Assembly: GCA_017302615.1 (NCBI GenBank)
Contig: JAFLDB010000001.1
Location: 1 to 64,000, forward strand
Length of the DNA stretch: 64,000 nt
Direction: 5' to 3'
Source of the DNA: Sphingomonadales bacterium
GTDB lineage: Bacteria > Pseudomonadota > Alphaproteobacteria > Sphingomonadales > Sphingomonadaceae
Part shown: in pieces, positions 56,060 to 64,000 of the stretch
Position numbering within the stretch: position 1 is the stretch's first letter
Layout: every line of letters starts with the position of its first letter
The notes under the pieces: model-generated
The model's database searches: none
What the model was told of the DNA's origin: nothing
What the model saw: only the letters and a program-made list of their open reading frames with translations
Position numbers and translations under genes: made by a program

Positions 56060-57463
56060 GTGGCCCAAGCCCCCGATTACGTGATCGCCGACATCGGTCT
56101 TGCCGACTTCGGTCGCGCCGAAATTGCCATTGCCGAAACCGAAATGCCCGGCCTGATGGCGCTGCGCCAGGAATTCGGGGCCAGCCAGCCGCTGAAGGGT
56201 GCGCGGATCACCGGTTCGCTGCACATGACGATCCAGACCGCCGTGCTGATCGAAACGCTGGTGGCGCTGGGCGCCGAAGTGCGCTGGGCGACTTGCAACA
56301 TCTATTCGACCCAGGATCACGCGGCCGCAGCGATTGCCGCCGCGGGCATTCCGGTTTTCGCGGTGAAGGGTGAAAGCCTGGCCGAATACTGGGACTATGT
56401 CGGCAGCATCTTCGATTGGGACGACGGCACCGGCCGCACCGCCAACATGATCCTGGATGACGGCGGCGATGCCACCATGTTCGCGCTGTGGGGCGCGCGG
56501 GTCGAAGCGGGTGAAGACCTGTTCGAACCCAGCAATGCCGAGGAAATCGAGTTCTGCCGCGCGCTGAAGGCTTTCCTCAAGAAGAAGCCCGGTTATCTCA
56601 CCATGTCGGTCGCCCACATCAAGGGCGTGTCGGAAGAGACCACCACCGGGGTCCACCGCCTTTACCAGATCGCCAAGGACGGCAAGCTGCCGTTCCCCGC
56701 GATCAACGTGAACGACAGCGTTACCAAGTCGAAGTTCGACAACCTCTATGGCTGCAAGGAATCGCTGGTCGACGCGATCCGCCGCGCCACCGATGTGATG
56801 CTGGCCGGCAAGGTGGCCTGCGTTGCCGGGTTCGGCGATGTCGGCAAGGGCAGCGCCGCTTCGCTTCGCCAGGGCGGCGCGCGCGTGATGGTCACCGAAA
56901 TCGACCCGATCTGCGCGCTGCAGGCCGCCATGGAAGGCTATGAAGTGGTCACCATGGAAGAAGCGGTGAAGCGCTGCGACATCTTTGTCACCGCCACCGG
57001 CAACGAAGACGTCATCACCGCCGAACACATGAAGGCGATGAAGCCGATGTCGATCGTCTGCAACATCGGCCACTTTGACAGCGAGATCCAGATTTCGGCG
57101 CTCGACAACTACAAGTGGACCGAAGTGAAGCCCGGCACCGACCTGGTCGAATTCCCCGACGGCAAGCAGATCATCGTGCTGGCCAAGGGCCGCCTGGTGA
57201 ACCTGGGCTGCGCCACCGGCCACCCCAGCTTCGTGATGTCGGCCAGCTTCACCAACCAGACGCTGGCCCAGATCGAGCTGTTCACCAAGAGCAGCCAGTA
57301 CAAGAACGAAGTCTATGTCCTGCCCAAGCATCTCGACGAGAAGGTCGCCGCGCTGCACTTGGAAAAGTTGGGCGTCCAGCTGACCAAGCTCAGCGACAAG
57401 CAGGCCAAGTACATCGGCGTGCCGCAGGCCGGTCCGTTCAAGCCGGATCACTACCGCTACTAA
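56060..57463 (+). CDS. ahcY: Adenosylhomocysteinase
   Basis: A 467-residue NAD-bound enzyme splitting S-adenosylhomocysteine to adenosine and homocysteine, keeping methylation going. [70 protein letters not shown] and the NAD motif [20 protein letters not shown] are diagnostic; the C-terminus KPDHYRY completes the NAD pocket. GTG start at 56060 preceded by CAGGAG. It sits behind a palindromic site and an attenuator-like leader, suggesting feedback by methyl-cycle metabolites. A hairpin terminator follows. Confidence 0.96.
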   Translation: MAQAPDYVIADIGLADFGRAEIAIAETEMPGLMALRQEFGASQPLKGARITGSLHMTIQTAVLIETLVALGAEVRWATCNIYSTQDHAAAAIAAAGIPVFAVKGESLAEYWDYVGSIFDWDDGTGRTANMILDDGGDATMFALWGARVEAGEDLFEPSNAEEIEFCRALKAFLKKKPGYLTMSVAHIKGVSEETTTGVHRLYQIAKDGKLPFPAINVNDSVTKSKFDNLYGCKESLVDAIRRATDVMLAGKVACVAGFGDVGKGSAASLRQGGARVMVTEIDPICALQAAMEGYEVVTMEEAVKRCDIFVTATGNEDVITAEHMKAMKPMSIVCNIGHFDSEIQISALDNYKWTEVKPGTDLVEFPDGKQIIVLAKGRLVNLGCATGHPSFVMSASFTNQTLAQIELFTKSSQYKNEVYVLPKHLDEKVAALHLEKLGVQLTKLSDKQAKYIGVPQAGPFKPDHYRY

Positions 57464-57499
57464 GCCGCGCAAGGTCCCGGACCCGGTCCGGGCTGCGCC

Positions 57500-57536
57500 A
57501 AGGCGGGCCGTCCACGATATCGTGGGCGGCCCGCTT
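57500..57536 (+). terminator. Hairpin terminator after ahcY
   Basis: A near-perfect palindrome, arms 57503-57518 and 57519-57534 with a single G-U type mismatch, extends by A/T pairs at both ends. It lies 37 bp after the ahcY stop. Only a short TT follows, so strength is uncertain. Confidence 0.55.
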
Positions 57537-57569
57537 GCGTTCCGGGCCGGTCGCGCATAGCTGGAAGGC

Positions 57570-59927
57570 ATGACTTTCACCCCCACTGCGCTGGCCCTGA
57601 TCGGGCTGCTGCTGGCCGGCTGGACAATCGCTGCGGCGATTGCACTGGTCGCCGCGCGGCGGCGCGAGCGGCGGGCCGAGGCTGGCCAGCGCCACGCGAG
57701 GCGGCTCGCGCGGATGGTCGATGAAAGTCCGGCGCTGCCGCTGCTGGTGCGGGTTGATGGCCGGATCGAGGCACCGCAGCGGCTGGCCGGCTGGCTGGGG
57801 CTGGACCAGGTTCCGCAGTTCCTGACCGAGCTGGACGGCGGACGGATCGATGGCGGCGGTGGCGGGCTGACGACTGACAAGCTGGAGGAACTGACCGAGG
57901 CGGTACGGCGCTGCCAGCGCACCGCTGCGCCGTTCCGGATGGTCGCCACGCCGCGCGGGTCGAAGCGCAGCCTGGCGCTGCGCGGCCATCTGGCCGATCC
58001 GCAAATCTCTCCCGGCGGGGCGGCGCTGGTCTGGGTGTTCGACTTTTCCGATAGCGAGAGCGAACTGGTCCAGCTGCGCGACGAGGCGGCGCGGGCGCAG
58101 GCCGACTTTGCCGCGCTGGTCGGACTGATCGAGGCCGCGCCGATGCCGATGTGGTTCCGCGGACCGGACGGGTCGTTGCAACTGGTCAACCAGGCCTATG
58201 TCCGCGCCGTGGGTGGCGACGATCCCCGGGCCGTGGTGGCCGAGGGGCTGGAACTGGTCGAAAGTGTCGATGGCCTGACCGCGCGCCAGATTGCGCTGCA
58301 GGCCGCGGCCAAGCAGCTGCCGATCGAACGGGTCGTCTCTGCCACGATCGACGGCATGCGCCGCGCGCTGCGGGTGTCCGACCTTCCGCTGGGGCAGGAC
58401 GGGATTGCCGGATACGCTGTCGATATCGAGGAAATGGAAGAGCTGTCGCGCACCCTGCGCGCCTTTGGCGAGGCGCAGCGGGCGATGCTCGATCAGCTTT
58501 CCGCCGGGGTCGCCCAGTTCGATGCCAAGCGCCGCCTGAGCTTTGCAAACCTGCCGTTCCAGCGGATCTTCGCGCTCAAGGGATCGATCATGCTCGATCC
58601 GCCGCAATTCGAACGCTGGCTCGACATGGCCCGTGATGCCGGTCGGGTGCCGGAAGCGCGCGATTTTCCGGCCTGGCGACGCGAGCGGACCGGCTGGTTC
58701 ACCGCCGGGGCGGCGCAGGAGGAATCCTGGGTGCTGGGCGATGGCACCCATGTGCGGATCGTCGCTCAGCCGCTGCCCGATGGCGGCCTGATCCTGATTG
58801 CCGAGGACCGGACCGAGCAATTGCAGCTTTCCGCCGCGCGCGACACCCTGCTGCGCACCCGCACCGCGACCTTCGACAGCCTGTTCGAATCGGTTGCGGT
58901 GTTCGCCCCTGATGGCCGCCTGCAATTGTGGAACCGGCGCTTTGCGGCCGACTGGGGCCTGGAAGAAGCGTTCCTGGACCAGCACCCGCGGATCGAAAGC
59001 CTGCTGGAACAGCTGGCCCGGCAATTGGCGAAGCCGGTGCGGGTCAAGGCGGTCGGCGACGTGGTGCGCGCGGCCACGCTCGACCGCAGGCAGACCGGTG
59101 GCCGCGCGGTGCTGGCCGATGGACGCACGCTGGAATTTGCCGGGGTGCCGCTGCCCGATGGCAACGGGCTGCTGACCGTGCTCGACATCACCGATTCGCA
59201 AAAGGCCGAGGAAGCCCTGCGCCAGCGCAACGCCGCGCTGGAAGAGGCCGATGCGATGAAGACCCGCTTCCTTGCCAACATGAGCTATGAATTCCGCACG
59301 CCGCTGACTTCGATCGGCGGCTTTGCCGAACTGCTTGAAGCCGGGCTGGGCGGCGAACTGAGCGACAGCGGCAAGGAATATGTCGGCGCGATCCTGCAAT
59401 CGGTCGAGCGGCTGGGCGAGCAGATCGAAAGCGTGCTCGACCTGTCGCAAAGCGAGGCCGGGATGCTGCCGCTGGCGCGCGAGGAGATCGACCTGCTGTC
59501 CTTCGTCACGACCCTGGTCGAGGACCGGGCGGAACGGATCAAGGCGGCGGGCCTCACGCTCGACCTGCGCGGCGACAAGAGCGCGGGGCGGATCGAGGGG
59601 GATCGGCGCCGTCTTGCCCGGGCGATCGGCCACCTGATCGACAATGCCATTGCCGCCACGCCGGCTGGCGGCCGCGTTCTGGTGGAACTGGGCGCGCACA
59701 AGGGCAAGGCGCGGATCGTCATTTCGGATAACGGTGCCGGGATGGATGCGGCAACGCTGGCCCGCGCGCTTGAAGGGATCAAGGTCAGCGCCGACGGCAA
59801 GGGCGTGGAACGCCGCCAGGGCCTGGGCCTGCCGCTTGCCCGCCAGCTGATCGAGGCCCACGAGGGCACGCTGGAACTGATGTCCGAACCGGGGCAGGGG
59901 ACCGCGGCGATCGTGGAACTGCCGTGA
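57570..59927 (+). CDS. divL: DivL-like atypical PAS sensor kinase with Tyr in place of His
   Basis: A 785-residue membrane-tethered kinase-like protein. One N-terminal membrane helix (about 6-27) is followed by several PAS regions (clear ones near 175-290 and 430-550) and a kinase core. The DHp box reads FLANMSYEFRTPLTSIGGFA, so the phospho-acceptor His is replaced by Tyr573. The ATP-binding domain keeps the N box HLIDNAIAATPAGG, the G1 box ISDNGAGMD and G2 GLGLPLARQLIEAH. Tyr at this place is the hallmark of DivL (Tyr550 in Caulobacter), which binds DivK and stimulates CckA in the CtrA cell-cycle circuit. It is followed by tsaE with a 4-nt overlap. Confidence 0.85.
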   Translation: MTFTPTALALIGLLLAGWTIAAAIALVAARRRERRAEAGQRHARRLARMVDESPALPLLVRVDGRIEAPQRLAGWLGLDQVPQFLTELDGGRIDGGGGGLTTDKLEELTEAVRRCQRTAAPFRMVATPRGSKRSLALRGHLADPQISPGGAALVWVFDFSDSESELVQLRDEAARAQADFAALVGLIEAAPMPMWFRGPDGSLQLVNQAYVRAVGGDDPRAVVAEGLELVESVDGLTARQIALQAAAKQLPIERVVSATIDGMRRALRVSDLPLGQDGIAGYAVDIEEMEELSRTLRAFGEAQRAMLDQLSAGVAQFDAKRRLSFANLPFQRIFALKGSIMLDPPQFERWLDMARDAGRVPEARDFPAWRRERTGWFTAGAAQEESWVLGDGTHVRIVAQPLPDGGLILIAEDRTEQLQLSAARDTLLRTRTATFDSLFESVAVFAPDGRLQLWNRRFAADWGLEEAFLDQHPRIESLLEQLARQLAKPVRVKAVGDVVRAATLDRRQTGGRAVLADGRTLEFAGVPLPDGNGLLTVLDITDSQKAEEALRQRNAALEEADAMKTRFLANMSYEFRTPLTSIGGFAELLEAGLGGELSDSGKEYVGAILQSVERLGEQIESVLDLSQSEAGMLPLAREEIDLLSFVTTLVEDRAERIKAAGLTLDLRGDKSAGRIEGDRRRLARAIGHLIDNAIAATPAGGRVLVELGAHKGKARIVISDNGAGMDAATLARALEGIKVSADGKGVERRQGLGLPLARQLIEAHEGTLELMSEPGQGTAAIVELP

Positions 59928-60367
59928 CGGTCGATCTGCCCGATCTGGCCGCGATGGAGGCTTTTGGCGCGCGCATTGCTGCGGCCTTGCAGGTTGGCGA
60001 CGTGGTGGCGCTGTCTGGCGGGCTGGGTGCGGGCAAGACCACGCTGGCCCGCGCGATCATCGCCGCGCTGGGACACCAAGGCGAGGTACCGTCGCCCAGC
60101 TTCGCGATCATCGAGACCTATGATCCTCCGGCGCTGCGCCTGCCGCTGGTTCACGCCGATTTCTACCGGTTGAAGGACCCGCAGGAGGCCGAGGAGCTGG
60201 GGCTGGACGATTACCGCCACGGCGCGGCGCTGCTGGCGGAGTGGCCGGAAATGGCGGGCGGTTTCGCCCACGAACCGGGTTGTCTTGCGATCCGTCTGGA
60301 AACTGCGGAAACGGGGCGGATTGCGATTGTCGAGCCGGGGGCGGATTGGCTAGGGCGGTTGCCATGA
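59924..60367 (+). CDS. tsaE: tRNA threonylcarbamoyladenosine biosynthesis ATPase TsaE
   Basis: A 147-residue P-loop ATPase needed for the t6A37 modification of ANN-decoding tRNAs. Walker A is LSGGLGAGKTTLARAII; GEVPSPSFAIIETYDP and LVHADFYRLKDPQEAEELGL are family blocks. The GTG start overlaps the divL stop by 4 nt, and its stop overlaps the next ATG (ATGA). It is part of a tightly packed operon with divL, amgK, murU and addB. Confidence 0.94.
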   Translation: MTVDLPDLAAMEAFGARIAAALQVGDVVALSGGLGAGKTTLARAIIAALGHQGEVPSPSFAIIETYDPPALRLPLVHADFYRLKDPQEAEELGLDDYRHGAALLAEWPEMAGGFAHEPGCLAIRLETAETGRIAIVEPGADWLGRLP

Positions 60368-61350
60368 GCGACCATCTCCCTGCCGGAATCGAACCCTTCC
60401 TTGCTGCCTCCGGTTGGGGTGATGCCGTGGTTGAGCCGCTGCCGGGCGATGCCTCGTTCCGCCGCTATTTCCGTCTGCGCCGGGCCAGCGGAAAAACCGC
60501 GATGCTGATGCACGCGCCGCCCCCGCACGAGGATCCGCAGCCGTTCCTGCGCGCGGCGAAATGGCTGGATGCCAACGGTCTGCGTGCACCCCGCATCCTG
60601 GCTGAAGATGCCGCCGCCGGGCTGGTCCTGCTGGAAGACTTCGGCGAAGTGCGGATGCGCGAATATGTCGATGCCTGGCCGGCCGACGAGACCGAAGTCT
60701 ACCGCGCCGCGATCGACGCGCTGGTTGAACTACACCGCCTGCCGGCGGGTCCGTTCCTCGACTATTCGCTGAGCGAATATATGCGCGAAGTTCGGCTGTT
60801 CACCGATTGGTACTGTCCGACCCGCGGGCTTTATGTCGATGCCGCCGGCTATAACACCGCCTGGGAAAAGGTGCTGGGCGAACTCTTGCCGCGCCAGCGC
60901 CCCGGGGTCTGCGTGCTGCGCGATTACCATGCCGAAAACATCATGCTGCTCGGCTCGCTTGGCAGCCAGGGCCTGCTCGATTTTCAGGACGCGCTGAACG
61001 GGCACAAGGCCTATGATCTGGTCTCGCTGTTGCAGGACGCGCGCCGCGATGTCTCACCCGAGCTGGAGATCGCGATGTTCGACTATTACGTCGAAAAGAC
61101 CGGGGCCGGGCCGGAATTTCTGGCCGACTATGCCCGGCTCGGTGCGCAGCGGAACGCAAAGATCGTCGGCATTTTCGTGCGGCTGTGGAAGCGCGACGGC
61201 AAGCCGCGCTACCTTGATTACATCCCCCGCGTCTGGGCGCTGCTGGAACGCGATCTGACCCACCCGGCCCTGGAACCGGTCGCGGCGTGGTTCGATGCCA
61301 ACATCCCGGCCGAGTACCGCAGCGCGGGCGGAGGCAGGTTCGAGGTATGA
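60364..61350 (+). CDS. amgK: N-acetylmuramate/N-acetylglucosamine 1-kinase AmgK
   Basis: A 328-residue aminoglycoside-phosphotransferase-fold kinase that phosphorylates cell-wall sugars at C1 for recycling. PGDASFRRYFRLRRASGKTA is the nucleotide loop, VCVLRDYHAENIMLLGSLG the catalytic loop and QGLLDFQDALNGHKAYDLVS the metal-binding DFQDA. The start overlaps tsaE by 4 nt. The partner uridylyltransferase MurU follows immediately, together forming the MurNAc to UDP-MurNAc salvage route that bypasses fosfomycin-sensitive steps. Confidence 0.93.
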   Translation: MSDHLPAGIEPFLAASGWGDAVVEPLPGDASFRRYFRLRRASGKTAMLMHAPPPHEDPQPFLRAAKWLDANGLRAPRILAEDAAAGLVLLEDFGEVRMREYVDAWPADETEVYRAAIDALVELHRLPAGPFLDYSLSEYMREVRLFTDWYCPTRGLYVDAAGYNTAWEKVLGELLPRQRPGVCVLRDYHAENIMLLGSLGSQGLLDFQDALNGHKAYDLVSLLQDARRDVSPELEIAMFDYYVEKTGAGPEFLADYARLGAQRNAKIVGIFVRLWKRDGKPRYLDYIPRVWALLERDLTHPALEPVAAWFDANIPAEYRSAGGGRFEV

Positions 61351-62090
61351 GCCGCGCGCCGCTGGTCAGCGATACGGCCATGGTCATGGCGGCGGGGCTG
61401 GGCAAGCGGATGCTGCCGCTGACCGCCACCACGCCAAAGCCGCTGATCGAAGTGGCCGGCAAGAAGCTGATCGACCACATGATCGATCATCTGGCCGATG
61501 CCGGGATCGCCCGCGCGGTGGTCAACGTCCATTACCTGCCCGAACAGATCGAAGCCTATCTGGCCGGGCGCACCGATCCGTCGGTGGCCTTTTCCGATGA
61601 GCGGGACGAACTGCTGGAAACCGGCGGCGGTATGGTCAAGGCCTGGCGCGCGGGGCTGCTGCCCGATCCGTTCTTCTGCGTGAACAGCGACAACATCTGG
61701 ATCGACGGGCCGCGCAATACCCTGCTCGATCTGTCCGATGCCTGGGATCCGGCGCGGATGGACGCCCTGTTGCTGCTGGTGCCCAAAGAGCGCGCCCACC
61801 AGCACCATGGCAAGGGCGATTTCCATCTGGAGTCTGATGGCCGCCTGCGTCGCCGCGGCAAGGACGAGGACAGCGCGCCCTATATCTTCATCGGTGCCCA
61901 GATTGCCGCGCACCGCCTGCTGCGCGATGCGCCGGATGGGCCGTTCTCCACCAATCTGCTGTGGGACAGGGCAATAGCCGAAGGGCGGTTGTTCGGCGTG
62001 GTCCATGCCGGAGAGTGGTTCGATCTCGGCACGCCGCAGGCCATTGCCCCGGCCGAGGCGCGCCTCGCGGCGCTGGCGGGCGATGCCTGA
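61347..62090 (+). CDS. murU: N-acetylmuramate-1-phosphate uridylyltransferase MurU
   Basis: A 247-residue nucleotidyltransferase. The signature is AMVMAAGLGKRMLPLTATTP with KPLIEVAGKKLIDHMIDHL, then VVNVHYLPEQIEAYLAG, LLETGGGMVKAWRAGLL and FCVNSDNIWIDGP. It makes UDP-MurNAc from MurNAc-1-phosphate and UTP. It overlaps amgK by 4 nt and addB by 8 nt, so all are one transcript. Length matches MurU (about 220-250). Confidence 0.93.
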   Translation: MSRAPLVSDTAMVMAAGLGKRMLPLTATTPKPLIEVAGKKLIDHMIDHLADAGIARAVVNVHYLPEQIEAYLAGRTDPSVAFSDERDELLETGGGMVKAWRAGLLPDPFFCVNSDNIWIDGPRNTLLDLSDAWDPARMDALLLLVPKERAHQHHGKGDFHLESDGRLRRRGKDEDSAPYIFIGAQIAAHRLLRDAPDGPFSTNLLWDRAIAEGRLFGVVHAGEWFDLGTPQAIAPAEARLAALAGDA

Positions 62091-64000
62091 CCGGCCGGGC
62101 CCCCGGGTCTATTCCATCGCCGCGCACCGCGGCTTTGCCGATGCCCTGGTTGCGGGCTTGATCCCGCGCTACGCCGACAAGGACCTGGGCCTTGCCCGCC
62201 TGACCCTGCTGCTGCCCAACCGCCGCGCCGTGCGGATCGTGACTGAAGCCTTCGTGCGCCTTTCCGGCGGAGGCATGCTGCTGCCGCGAATGGCCGTGGT
62301 CGGCGATCTTGACCTGGATGAAACGCTCGGGCCGCTGCTCGATCCCCTCGGGGCGGGGGCAGAGGTGCCGCCGGCAGCCGATCCGGTACGGCGCTGGCTG
62401 CGGTTGGCGGAGTTGCTCAAGGCCGAAATGGGCCGGGACGCACCCAAGGCTTCGGGCCTGCTGCGGCTCGCTTTCGAAACCGGGCGGACGATGGACCGGC
62501 TGGCGGTCGAAGGGATCGAACTGGGCGACCTGCTGGATGAACGGGTGGCCGGCATCGTCGGCGACCTCGCCGGACACTGGCAAGCCTCGACCCGTACCTT
62601 TGCGCGGGTGCAGGCGCGCTGGCTGGCCGAACTGGCCGCGCGGGGCGAGGTGGACGCGCCGGTCCGCCGCAACCTGCTGTTCGATCACGCGGCGCGGCGC
62701 TGGCGTGAAACGCCGCCGGATCAGCCGATCGTGGCCGCCGGGATTACCAGTGCTTCACCGGCATTGGCGCGACTGCTGAAAGTCGTTTCCGAACTGCCGG
62801 GCGGGGCGGTGATCCTGCCCGATCTTGACCTCTCGCTGGATTCGGCGGTGTGGGATTCGCTGGGCAGTGCCGGAATCCCGCAGGAACCCGGCGGCCCGCC
62901 GTTCGGCCCGCGCGATGCGCTGGCCCACCCGCAGTATCACCTCAAGCTGCTGCTCAACCGGATGGGGGTGAACCGGGATGAGGTCGATCCCTGGCACCGC
63001 GCCGGCCTGGGCGCCGCACCGCCCGCGCGCAGCAAGGCGATTTCGAACCTGTTCCTGCCGCCAGAGGGCAGCGCCGGGTGGGTCGATCTGAAAGCGGAGC
63101 AGCGCCGCCTGTCCGGCGTGCGATTGATGGAATGTGCCCATCCGGGCGAGGAAGCACAGGCCGTGGCCCTGTTGATCCGCCGCGCGCTGGACGAACCGGA
63201 AAAGCGCATTGCCCTGGTCACGCCCGATCGCGGGCTGGCGGGCCGCGTCGTGGCGCACCTCAAGCGCTGGAACGTTTATGCCGATGATACCGCCGGTGCG
63301 CCGCTGCCGCAGACTCCGTCCGGGCGGGCGCTGCTGCTGCTGGCCGAACTGGCCGCCAGCCAGGCTGCGCCGGTGCCGCTGCTGGCGCTTCTGACCCATC
63401 CGCTGGTCGGTGCGGGCGAGGGGCGGCCGCGCTGGCTGGACAACGCCCGCGCGCTCGATCTGGCGCTGCGTGGCCCGCGCCCGCAGCCGGGATTCGGCCC
63501 GATCCGGGCCGCGATTGCCAAGCTGGCCCAGCGCGCCCGGGGCGAAGACATCGCGGCATGGTGGGACGGAGTGGAGCAGGTGCTGGCCCCGCTGCTCGAC
63601 CTGCCGGAGGAAGTGCCGCTGGCCGAGGCGCTGGACCGCCTTTCTGCCGCCGGGGAAGCGCTGTGCGGCGCGCGGCTGTGGGGCGAGGCCGATGGCCGCG
63701 CGCTGGCCGCCTGGCTGGAAGAGCTGCGCGAGGCCGCCGCCGAGGTCGGCACCAGCCTCGCACCAAGGGACCTGACGCGGGTGCTGCGCGATGCGATGGA
63801 CCGCGTCTCCGTCCGCCCGCCGTGGGGCGGGCATCCACGCGTGGCGATTTACGGCTTGCTGGAAGCGCGGATGAGCCGGGCCGATCTGGTGATCTGTGCG
63901 GGTCTTACCGAAGGCAGCTGGCCGGCTGCGCCAAGCCCGGAACCGCTTCTGCCCCCGGCGGTGCTGCGCGCGCTGGGCGTTCCGGCGGGTGAATTCCGCA
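62083..64000 (+). CDS. addB: Double-strand break repair protein AddB, N-terminal part (gene cut by window end)
   Basis: The frame from ATG at 62083 stays open to the window end, giving about 639 residues of a protein usually near 1000. It starts MPDRPGPRVYSIAAHRGFAD and has LGLARLTLLLPNRRAVRIVT, EVDAPVRRNLLFDHAARRW and VAIYGLLEARMSRADLVICA, with GLTEGSWPA near the end, features of the alphaproteobacterial AddB helicase-like subunit. AddB works with AddA to process breaks for RecA. The C-terminal nuclease and iron-sulfur region lie beyond the window. The start overlaps the murU end by 8 nt. Confidence 0.9.
   Translation, partial: MPDRPGPRVYSIAAHRGFADALVAGLIPRYADKDLGLARLTLLLPNRRAVRIVTEAFVRLSGGGMLLPRMAVVGDLDLDETLGPLLDPLGAGAEVPPAADPVRRWLRLAELLKAEMGRDAPKASGLLRLAFETGRTMDRLAVEGIELGDLLDERVAGIVGDLAGHWQASTRTFARVQARWLAELAARGEVDAPVRRNLLFDHAARRWRETPPDQPIVAAGITSASPALARLLKVVSELPGGAVILPDLDLSLDSAVWDSLGSAGIPQEPGGPPFGPRDALAHPQYHLKLLLNRMGVNRDEVDPWHRAGLGAAPPARSKAISNLFLPPEGSAGWVDLKAEQRRLSGVRLMECAHPGEEAQAVALLIRRALDEPEKRIALVTPDRGLAGRVVAHLKRWNVYADDTAGAPLPQTPSGRALLLLAELAASQAAPVPLLALLTHPLVGAGEGRPRWLDNARALDLALRGPRPQPGFGPIRAAIAKLAQRARGEDIAAWWDGVEQVLAPLLDLPEEVPLAEALDRLSAAGEALCGARLWGEADGRALAAWLEELREAAAEVGTSLAPRDLTRVLRDAMDRVSVRPPWGGHPRVAIYGLLEARMSRADLVICAGLTEGSWPAAPSPEPLLPPAVLRALGVPAGEFR

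Noticed and set aside
55403..59861. Two long minus-strand open frames (928 and 807 residues)
   Set aside because: They lie antisense to ahcY, divL and the small secreted gene, whose products carry diagnostic motifs; no independent support exists.

Overview
The window is a gene-dense, high-GC stretch of bacterial chromosome. It most likely comes from an alphaproteobacterium of the order Sphingomonadales (Novosphingobium / Sphingobium / Erythrobacter relatives). The grounds are an ALA synthase (C4 haem pathway), a DivL-type atypical sensor kinase, a DUF2853 protein, a TorF-type porin, the block ahcY-divL-tsaE-amgK-murU-addB, and GTG starts with frequent 4-nt stop/start overlaps. I see no rRNA, CRISPR array, insertion sequence, prophage or plasmid functions. 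One tRNA gene is present (Arg, anticodon ACG). Both window ends cut genes: a TonB-dependent receptor on the left and addB on the right.

Layout. 1-2.6 kb: receptor tail, two tandem MAPEG membrane proteins and a threonine/serine dehydratase. 2.6-7.7 kb: polyamine genes (carboxynorspermidine synthase and decarboxylase, a beta-lactamase-fold hydrolase, ornithine decarboxylase). 7.7-12.3 kb: porin, aldehyde dehydrogenase with its GAF/Fis regulator, and a membrane-anchored DUF2853 protein. 12.4-17.6 kb: hemA, an MBL hydrolase, murI, then plsY-dprA. 17.6-24.6 kb: topA with a 59-residue HTH-like gene, a sterol-desaturase homologue, and the lepB-rnc-(secreted protein)-era operon. 24.7-29.6 kb: pgi, glutathione reductase, a REP-like palindrome and two SDR-type oxidoreductases.

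29.6-38.4 kb is a complete propionyl-CoA to succinyl-CoA module: pccB, a 66-residue membrane protein, mce, a crotonase, methylmalonyl-CoA mutase and pccA. A divergent ScfR-family regulator lies upstream, with TTTGCAA-type sites in the shared promoter region. 38.5-43.4 kb: cyclase-family hydrolase, thioesterase, POT peptide transporter, aroB-aroK. 43.4-49.9 kb: two secreted proteins of unknown role, xerD, accA, an M48 protease with a LysM-like end, two Flp pilins and mutT. 49.9-55.9 kb: tRNA-Arg, a clostridial-type glutamyl-tRNA synthetase, a PLD-family enzyme, folE, a thioesterase, DUF3147, a peroxiredoxin and a small secreted protein. 55.9-64 kb: ahcY behind an attenuator-like leader, then divL, tsaE, amgK, murU and addB in overlapping order.

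Most of this is core chromosome. The points most worth a second look are: two near-identical 18-bp inverted repeats placed upstream of the aldehyde dehydrogenase and upstream of its GAF/Fis regulator; the ahcY leader with mutually exclusive hairpins and a terminator; small genes inserted with 4-nt overlaps into the rnc-era and pccB-mce operons; the membrane-tethered DUF2853 protein with a histone-H1-like linker; xerD, whose full N-terminus has no normal start codon; and the unusual GluRS. No stretch longer than about 230 bases lacks a gene.
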